Positions 56,301-64,000 of a stretch of 64,000 nucleotides of DNA are shown here, in pieces. Every line of letters begins with the position of its first letter. Position 1 is the first letter of the stretch. The translations under genes were made by a program, and so were the position numbers. The DNA is taken from NCBI GenBank assembly GCA_941918925.1, contig OW799233.1:59026841-59090840 (forward strand). The letters run 5' to 3'. Below the pieces are notes generated by a model. That model was given only the letters and a program-made list of their open reading frames with translations. It made no database searches and was not told where the DNA came from. Origin of the DNA: Phyto melanocephala (Eukaryota > Arthropoda > Insecta > Diptera > Rhinophoridae).

Positions 56301-58090
56301 CCGTTTGAACAGCATTGACAGGCTCCACATCATCCCCCTCAGTGATAATAGCTCCTTCAGTTCGATTCCGCTTCGGACAGCTCTGGCGGTAATGTCCAAT
56401 TTCTCCACAGTAGAAACACGAATTCGGAGGCCGGATAGGTTTAGGGCACTTACTTTGGTAGTGTCCAAATTGTAAGCAATTAAAACAACGAATAGACTCT
56501 TCTACTGGTTTAGTGTTGTTGTTCGGAAGCACCTGGCTAGGCTTCAACTTCATGGTTAATTTTGGAGGTACCACCATCTTTTAAACACTGACTACCTCTT
56601 GTTGACGTCGCTGCTCAAATCGGTCTAGTCGACGGATTAATTCATCCATACTATTGGCACCATATAATATAGACATGTGACTCCCAAGGTCCGGAATGCC
56701 CTCAATAATAATGTACACCAACACTACTTCCTCAATAGTAGACTGATTTGCTATTGTCTGCATAGCCGTCACATAGCTTAAGAAAGTTTCACAAGGCAAC
56801 AATTTTCGTGACTGTAACTGTCGGTACACCTCTTGCCGCGTTATGGTACGTTTAAATAATTTGATTAAGCTTGACTTCGTAACCATGTACTCCATAGAAC
56901 CTAAATTATATATATAATTCCTTGCTGTACCTGTTAGCCGACGCCGCAGACCGAGACACCGCTCCTGGTCAGAATAACCACACGTGAGTATAGTCCTCAA
57001 ACTATGAAAACCACTTCACAATATCGTCACCACTAAACGGTGGCACTACAGCGTCTATTTCACTCAGGTCAATAATGCGTCGGCGTTGAGAAAAACAACC
57101 AGTCGAATTCGCCTCAATATTTTTGATTTCCTCTTGGGCACGTAGTATCTGAATTCGCAGTTGCAGCGCCCTTAATTCAGTTTCCAGTGGCTCAGTAGCG
57201 GCAGCTGTGTTCTGTGTACCATACATAGCTACTATTTTCCTTGCAATTAACCTGTTTGCTGCAAGATAGATCAGCAGAGTATGCAGCCGTAAAAGGTGGT
57301 CCAACCGACGACACCGAAGACGTTAATGGACAACTGTCAGTAGCCGTACACGCTAAAGATATCAATGTCCTAGGAGCAGTACTAGCTGGAGGCGTAAGCG
57401 GCCAACCAACATCAGATACCGCAGACATCGATGGCAAAACAGGAGTGAGCAATGAAGACGTTTGTGGCAAACTGTTAGTAAGTACTGAAGAAGTAATCGT
57501 CAAGGCAGCAGCACATACTACATTATTGGACAGCAGACCGGCAGTTGAAAAAATCGTCGGCAGAGCGGCAGTAGACACTGAAGCAGAAAGCGGCATTGCA
57601 ACAAATTTGGGCAGCGAGGCGGCAGTACATGTAGAAGGCATCGACGGCAGAGCGGCAGTAAATACTGAGCTAGGTGGCAGAACAGCAGATTTTGACGGAA
57701 AATTAGCCGTTACTTTTATTCCACCAAATGTAATCTTCTCCAACTCACCATCAACTGTCAAGATCTTCTGAGCATCGGACATCATGGTAATATCATCACT
57801 CAACGTAACCGGCATTACAACAGTCTCAGGTAATAAATTGTTTTCTTTATCATCCATTGTAGCAACAAATTTTGCACTTGATATTTTTCCTGCCGCAGAT
57901 GTTATTTTAGTGTCGCTTGCTACCGGCAATTCATTCCCCTCGGGATCTACAGTTACCAATTGCGCATAAAGAGTTCTCAACTGCGCAATAGTAGCTGACG
58001 CTGGAAAATAATTCCGTTTTCCGACAACACCTCCACTATCTGTTGTTTTGTCAGGCGTGATTCCATTATCTGGCAAACGTGGTTTATACC
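53345..58090 (-). pseudogene. Ty3/gypsy-type element B, left (minus) copy, gag-pol
   Basis: Read downward from 58076. Gag N-terminus: MESRLTKQQIVEVLSENGI, then a frameshift to PASATIAQLRTLYAQL, then a repetitive A/S/T/P-rich region. Two zinc knuckles lie near 56490-56370 (CFNCLQFGHYQSKC and CFYCGEIGHYRQSC). Protease: LFDSGSSISCIQ near 56230. Reverse transcriptase: YIDDIIIAT near 55300; RNase H to 54720. Integrase end: VERVNRDL near 54000 and the GPY/F-like end GDMVVIRKVD...KFRGFYVIRK. Breaks: TAG 57002-57004, TAA 56581-56583, a copy-specific TAG at 56137 and TAA near 55930, and a 197-bp deletion near 55448 that removes the first catalytic Asp region. No clear LTR; a TGTGAAGTT...AACTTCACA stretch at about 53214-53342 is a weak candidate. 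Confidence 0.85.
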
Positions 58091-58091
58091 T

Positions 58092-58556
58092 AGGGTTGCC
58101 ATTCGTACTGTTTTAAACAGTACATGTACTGTTTTTTTTGTAATATGTACTGTTATATTCACAATACCTAAAACAGTACGAAAAAGTACTGTTTTTTTAT
58201 ATTTGTACTGTTTTTGGATATACATGTATTGAATTTTGTAATTTTTTGAAAAATGATATATGAAAAAATTGTATTGTTAAATGTGTACAATAAAGGGATA
58301 AATATTTATAATTTATTTTTGAATTAACTTTTTTGTAAGTATAAATTATTTTCTTTTATATAACTATACCACCTCTATTTGTGTTGTATAATTATTTATT
58401 GAATTTTAAAAATGATCAAATGTATTCATTTTAAAAATTCAATTGTTTTTTTTAGATTTTTTTTAAAACAATATTTAATTAATACTTTTGGATTACTATA
58501 TATAACTTAAAAAATATCAAATGTAATTGACAAATTATCAATTTTTAAGTAGACTT
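58092..58556. repeat. Inner part of the palindrome's left arm
   Basis: Starts GGGTTGCCATTCGTACTG after TA, with several ACAGTAC/GTACTGT words forming local hairpins. Its mirror is 60290 down to 58947, interrupted by two LTRs. The GGGTTGCCA end preceded by TA resembles Tc1/mariner-type MITE ends such as 51330. The two mirrored parts with spacer could therefore be one foldback element with TA on both sides (58090-58091 and 60291-60292). Confidence 0.7.
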
Positions 58557-58557
58557 A

Positions 58558-58776
58558 GGGCCATTATTACAACTTGCCGTTAGCTAAAGGCAGGATTTTG
58601 TTTCGCAGATAAATGTCTTTGCACTATAAACCCTTAATTTATTATTTTTTTATTCATTAAATATTATTAAAATTAATAATAATAACAATAAAAAATGGAA
58701 GTTGTAATAAAGCAAAGCTATTTATCGAGCAGACAAAATCCTTCCTTTAACTAAAGGCAAGTTGGAATAATGGCAC
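58558..58776. mobile_element. 219-bp Harbinger-like MITE in the palindrome spacer
   Basis: Terminal repeats G(G/T)GCCATTATT(A/C)CAACTTGCC of about 44 bp, TTA duplication at 58555-58557 and 58777-58779. Confidence 0.88.
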
Positions 58777-58969
58777 TTAATCTATCATGCATAGAAATTG
58801 TTATTGTACTTAAAATCAATATTTAACAATATTTAAGAAAATAATATTTAGGCTCAACAAAAAGAAAACATTTCTTGTTAAAGTCGACTGTAATATTATT
58901 TTTAATAATTTTTTTGAAGTTTATTTTAAATACAACAATAAAGTAAAGTCTACTTAAAAATTGATAATT

Positions 58970-59494
58970 TGTTACGTTTATACCTTTTATAAATGTTGGA
59001 TTATTTCCTTTAAATAAACTTTGAGCTCTTTTATTGCAATTAAAAGCACTTGAAATTCGTTATAAAATTAAGAGCACTTTATTTATTTAAACACACTCAG
59101 ATATTGCTTTTATGTCGCTTTACTTATTACACTTATGGTTATACACTTTTATTATCAAACTCACTTTGATACACACTTTACAAGCTCTATTGTAATACTA
59201 ATCATGTTAGCTGTGTTGTTCGGCTATTTATAGTAACATAGTGGTGTTCGGTAACATTCGACAAAGTTCTCGTATGTACATTCTAGTACATTCGAAAACC
59301 GTTACATTAATATTAAGACGTTAAGTAATATGCACGAATAATAGAAGTGCCTAAAAGTATGCTACACATAATAACAAACATCATGTTCGAACAACAACGA
59401 AATAACTAATACAAATAAAACTACAGTAACTTAAACTACTACACTAAAAGAAATTATAATGTAAATTAAGCTATTTAAAATTAAATCTGTAACA
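58970..59494 (-). mobile_element. Solo LTR of gypsy-A (525 bp)
   Basis: Reverse complement starts TGTTACAGATTTAATTTTAA and ends TATAAACGTAACA, matching 42184-42711 throughout, including TATAAATAG. It lies in the inner right arm; the left arm lacks it. Flanks (AATT and ATAT) do not form a clean duplication. Confidence 0.9.
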
Positions 59495-59815
59495 ATATTT
59501 TTTAAGTTATATATAGTAATCCAAAAGTATTAATTAAATATTGTTTTAAAAAAAATCTAAAAAAAAACAATTGAATTTTTAAAATGAATACATTTGATAA
59601 TTTTTAAAATTCAATAAATAATTATACAACACAAATAGAGGTGGTATTGTTATATAAAAGAAAATAATTTATGCTTACAAAAAAGTTAATTCAAAAATAA
59701 ATTATAAATATTTATGCCTTTTTTGTACACATTTAACAATAAAATTTTTTCATATTTCATTTTTCAAAAAATTACAAAATTCAATACGTGTATATCCAAA
59801 AACAGTACAAATATA

Positions 59816-60180
59816 TGTGGGAACCTTGGTGGGTATCGCACAACTGCTAATTGGTAATTAATTGGTATTGTTAACCATTTTGGTAAAATAAAACACTCCA
59901 ATCAGCAGTTCATAATTATTTTTTATTTCAATTCAATTTCTTAAAATTAACATTAATACTAAATTAACGTTTAGTTCGTGGGTTTTTTTAGTCGATCTTC
60001 TTGGTTGATGTTCGGCTCTTGACCTCTCTTAAAGAACTATTCTATTCGTCCGTTGTTCTGTTGTCTGTTGCTTACTTTCGTTTCTATTCAGTGTTGTCAA
60101 TGTCTACTTTTAAGTTAGTCGCTAATGTCCGCTTCTTGTCTGTCTGTCCGACCTTCCTCGCCCCCGGGGGGCCATTCCCA
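59816..60180. mobile_element. 365-bp solo LTR of another family
   Basis: Begins TGTGGGAACC and ends GGCCATTCCCA, with TG...CA ends and short inverted terminal bases TGTGGGAA/TTCCCA. TATA on both sides (59812-59815 and 60181-60184). The left arm of the palindrome shows the empty site. No internal domain is present, so it is a solo LTR by structure. Orientation unknown. Confidence 0.8.
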
Positions 60181-60289
60181 TATATATAAAAACAGTACTT
60201 TTTCGTACTGTTTTAGGTATTGTGAATATAACAGTACATATTACAAAAAAAACAGTACATGTACTGTTTAAAACAGTACGAATGGCAAC

Positions 60290-63200
60290 CCTAGGTATAA
60301 ACCACGTTTGCCAGATAATGGAATCACGCCTGACAAAACAACAGATAGTGGAGGTGTTGTCGGAAAACGGAATTATTTTCCAGCGTCAGCTACTATTGCG
60401 CAGTTGAGAACTCTTTATGCGCAATTGGTAACTGTAGATCCCGAGGGGAAGGAATTGCCGGTGGCAAGCGACACTAAAATAACATCTGCGGCAGGAAAAA
60501 TATCAAGTGCAAAATTTGTTGCTACAATGGATGATAAAGAAAACGATTTATTACCTGAGACTGTTGTAATGCCGGTTACGTTGAGTGATGATATTACCAT
60601 GATGTCCGATGCTCAGAAGATCTTGACAGTTGATGGTGAGTTGGAGAAGATTACATTTGGTGGAATAAAAGTAACGGCTAATTTTCCGTCAAAATCTGCT
60701 GTTCTGCCACCTAGCTCAGTATTTACTGCCGCTCTGCCGTCGATGCCTTCTACATGTACTGCCGCCTCGCTGCCCAAATTTGTTGCAATGCCGCTTTCTG
60801 CTTCAGTGTCTACTGCCGCTCTGCCGACGATTTTTTCAACTGCCGGTCTGCTGTCCAATAATGTAGTATGTGCTGCTGCCTTGACGATTACTTCTTCAGT
60901 ACTTACTAACAGTTTGCCACAAACGTCTTCATTGCTCACTCCTGTTTTGCCATCGATGTCTGCGGTATCTGATGTTGGTTGGCCGCTTACGCCTCCAGCT
61001 AGTACTGCTCCTAGGACATTGATATCTTTAGCGTGTACGGCTACTGACAGTTGTCCATTAACGTCTTCGGTGTCGTCGGTTGGACCACCTTTTACGGCTG
61101 CATACTCTGCTGATCTATCTTGCAGCAAACAGGTTAATTGCAAGGAAAATAGTAGCTATGGTACACAGAACACAGCTGCCGCTACTGAGCCACTGGAAAC
61201 TGAATTAAGGGCGCTGCAACTGCGAATTCAGATACTACGTGCCCAAGAGGAAATCAAAAATATTGAGGCGAATTCGACTGGTTGTTTTTCTCAACGCCGA
61301 CGCATTATTGACCTGAGTGAAATAGACGCTGTAGTGCCACCGTTTAGTGGTGACGATATTGTGAAGTGGTTTTCATAGTTTGAGGACTATACTCACGTGT
61401 GGTTATTCTGACCAGGAGCGGTGTCTCGGTCTGCGGCGTCGGCTAACAGGTACAGCAAGGAATTATATATATAATTTAGGTTCTATGGAGTACATGGTTA
61501 TGAAGTCAAGCTTAATCAAATTATTTAAACGTACCATAACGCGGCAAGAGGTGTACCGACAGTTACAGTCACGAAAATTGCTGCCTTGTGAAAGTTTCTT
61601 AAGCTATGTGACGGCTATGCAGATCAGTCTACTATTGAGGAAATAGAGTTGGTGTACATTATTATTGAGGGCATTCCGGACCTTGTGAGTCTCATGTCTA
61701 TATTATATGGTGCCAATAGTATGGATGAATTAATCCGTCGACTAGACCGATTTGAGTAGCGACATCAACAAGGGGTAGTCAGTGTTAAAAAGATAGTGGT
61801 GTCTCCAAAATTAACCATGAAGTTGAAGCCTAGCCAGGTGCTTCCGAACAACAACACTAAACCAGTAGAAGAGTCTATTCGTTGTTTTAATTGCTCACAA
61901 TTTGGACACTACCAAAGTAAGTGCCCTTAACCTATCCGGCCTCCGAATTCGTGTTTCTACTGTGGAGAAATTGGACTTTATCGCCAGAGCTGTCCGAAGC
62001 GGAATCGAACTGTAGGAGCTATTATCTCTGAGGGGGATGATGTGGAGCCTGTCAATGCTGTTCAAACGGTAAGTGTTGCCTTTTGTTTCGGAAATAAGTG
62101 CACTGAGTTAAAGTCTTGCGTTTCTCTTTTTGATTCTGGTAGCTCGATTAGCTGTATCCAAAGATCCCTGGTACATGTCCACCTTGGTAGTGAGAGGACC
62201 GTTTCGTCGTTTCGTGGTGTGGGCCCGAATTGGATAAGTACGTTCGGTTCTGTGAAGTGTAGATTAATGTACGCTGGTCGAGTTGTCGAGCATGATATGT
62301 TCATATTGACAGACGAGGAGGCGGTTATACCATTGTTGATTGGTCGAGATTTATTGGTTAAGCTGGGAGTTCAACTTTGTAGGATATCGAGAAAATATGA
62401 TAGGAAAATGCTTTTAAACTTGAATATAACGGAAAATGAATTAAATATGAATGTTTTGAGTGCACTTATTTCTTATGGTATATATAAAGATCCTTGGGTT
62501 AGAACGGTTAGGTTTCCAGCCATCGGTGATAAGTATAATATTTTGGATCTGCCTTTCCGTTATGAGGGTGGGGATGAGTTACCCAGGGTCGTCAGTGCTG
62601 ACATGACGGGTGACATGGTATCTGTTCAGGGAATTGGCGATGATAGTCCAGAGGGTGCTGGTGTTAGGTTGGGGAAGGGTTGATTGTCTATGTGTATTAA
62701 TGGAACAGGACCGGTTGACGTGGAGATATTAATCGGACCATAGTGGAGAGTTATCTGACGCCGGGTAACAGTGGAGGGGAAAGGATGGATTATTCGATGG
62801 TGATACGACTTGTGAATGATACGCCGATATATTCTGGTCCGCGGCGACTTTGTTATCGGGAGCGTGAGGAGGTCCGGGGAACGCTTGATGATTTGTTGCG
62901 GCGGGGAGTGATAAGACCAGTGAATCTCCGTATGCCTCTCCTCTGGTACTTGTTAGAAAGAGAAATGGGATTTTGCGTATGTGTGTTGATTATCGTGCCT
63001 TGAATAGGATAACTTACAGGGATAATTTCCCTTTACCGATGATTGAGGATTTTCCTGAATATTTGGGCGGAAAAAAATATTTCAGGACATTGGATCTGAG
63101 GGAGGGGTTCCACCAGGTGCTAGTGCATCCTGACTCGATCAGGTATACAGCATTCGTCTCACCATTTGGACAGTTTGAGTATTGTTTTATGTCTTTCGGA

Positions 63201-64000
63201 TTACGGAATGCCCCGGCTGTATAAGTATGGTGCTTCGGGAACTTATTGAGGACGGGAAAATTGTTGTCTATATTGATGACATTATTATAGCCACAAGGAC
63301 TGTTGAGGAACATTTGCAGGTCTTACGTTCTGTTTTGATATTGTTGAGGAAGTATGGTTTGGGTCTGAATTTTGGGAAGTGTAAGTTTGGCTATCGTAAG
63401 ATAGATTATTTGGGATATTGTGTTAATGAAATGGGTGTTCGGCCTAATTCTGACCACATAATGACCATACGTAACTACCTGATCCCTTCGAATGCGAGGG
63501 AGGTTCAGCGGTGTTTAGGTTTATTTTCCTATTTTCGACGTTTTGTCGAGAGGCAAGAGGACGGAAAGTTTCATCCGGTGTCCGATTACTCTAAGTCTTC
63601 CTTGAAGGCTGAGTCGAGATATCACAGCTTTGAATTGGAGACCTTGACCATTGTATATGCGCTGAGGAGGTTTAGAATGTTTTTGGAGGGTGTAAGGTTT
63701 ACGATTGTCAATGACTGTTATTCTTTGGCATTTACGTTAGGGAGGAAACTTGTAAATCCTCGCATCGCTCGTTGGGCTCTGGAGTTTGAGAATTATGATT
63801 ATGAGATCCGACACCGTAAGGGGAACGTATGGCTCATGTGGACGCTTTGAGTCGGGCCTCCATTGCGGCTATTATGGATGGATCTGATGTTGATGTGAAT
63901 ATTCAGATAGTCCAGAGAAGGGATCCTGTTGTGCGGGGAATTAGAGAGAGGTTGGAGATAGGTGAGGTCAGAGGTTTCTTCCTGGATAATGGGCTGGTAT
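60290..64000 (+). pseudogene. Ty3/gypsy-type element B, right (plus) copy, gag-pol, cut by window end
   Basis: Mirror of the left copy: gag from about 60318 (frameshift at 60372, shared with the left arm), TAG at 61376-61378 (shared), gag body 61380-61646, knuckles near 61890-62000, protease in an open stretch 62042-62683 (LFDSGSSISCIQ). The reverse transcriptase retains the motif deleted on the left (CVDYRALNRITY, FRTLDLREGFHQVLVHP). A shared small deletion before FYVF/YIDD ends the frame at 63222-63224; RNase H follows to 63850. Right-specific damage: 12 bp lost near 61625 and a stop near 61928. Confidence 0.87.

Larger units (their letters stand above)
54567..64000. repeat. Giant palindrome (head-to-head inverted duplication)
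   Basis: Left arm 54567-58556 and right arm 58947-64000 are reverse complements with only scattered substitutions. They include the gag-pol of element B and about 460 bp of adjoining AT-rich sequence. Arm differences: the 197-bp deletion in the left arm, a 12-bp deletion in right-arm gag near 61625, and two LTR insertions in the right arm. The spacer (58557-58946) is one MITE plus about 170 bp. The right arm reaches the window edge, so its full length is unknown. Confidence 0.92.

Noticed and set aside
57241..57771. 176-residue plus-strand frame, also mirrored at 60613-61143
   Set aside because: Antisense of the repetitive gag region of element B; duplicated only because of the palindrome.
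1..64000. tRNA, rRNA, CRISPR or bacterial operon features
   Set aside because: None seen; exon structure and element content are those of an insect nuclear genome.

Overview
The window is nuclear DNA of a higher fly (Brachycera, probably Schizophora). It is AT-rich, carries short-intron exons with GT..AG boundaries, and holds transposon families typical of flies: DINE-1-like repeats, LOA, Jockey, CR1-like and RTE non-LTR elements, mariner, and Ty3/gypsy elements. I cannot name the species. Only one host gene is recognisable, Ythdf, the cytoplasmic m6A reader, on the minus strand. Its start codon is at 25152. Eight coding exons can be placed by splice signals and reading phase down to 11029; the last exon(s) are not found. 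One intron of about 11.1 kb (13209-24347) is filled with mobile DNA.

Layout. 1-3245: dead LOA-like non-LTR element, split by an apparently intact DD41D mariner (605-1921). 3290-7010: dispersed insect repeat split by an RTE element with a 13-bp target duplication. 7285-7830: degenerate 118-bp tandem array. 9430-10740: DINE-like repeat and an RNase H relic. 11029-25152: Ythdf, whose big intron holds DINE-like elements, foldback MITEs, two non-LTR fragments and a 635-bp poly(A) retroposon of unknown class. 25767: a Motif-1 core promoter element in the right orientation for Ythdf. 26260-26622: an indel-free 21-bp (heptad) minisatellite next to a Jockey relic.

27541-38545 is a CR1-like retrotransposon whose ORF1 was hit by two Harbinger-like MITEs at TTA. 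One MITE was hit by a second MITE, which was then hit by a near-complete LOA element (28649-33939) with an 8-bp target duplication and an open 1192-residue EN-RT-RNase H protein. Both TTA pre-insertion sites can be read back in frame. 38546-42711: 5'-truncated Ty3/gypsy element with a 528-bp 3' LTR. 42712-53300: Jockey relic, a composite DINE element, several MITEs and a zinc-finger gene fragment.

54567-64000 is one arm-spacer-arm palindrome. A dead Ty3/gypsy element appears twice, head to head, and both copies carry the same disabling lesions. The spacer and right arm later received a MITE, a solo LTR of the 38.5-42.7 kb gypsy family, and a second solo LTR. The right arm runs off the window edge.

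Main themes: (1) layered insertions whose order can be read from exact target duplications; (2) composite repeats in which one mobile element sits at the same internal site of two copies of another; (3) two elements that look recently or potentially active, the mariner and the LOA element. Family names come from recognised motifs, not database searches.
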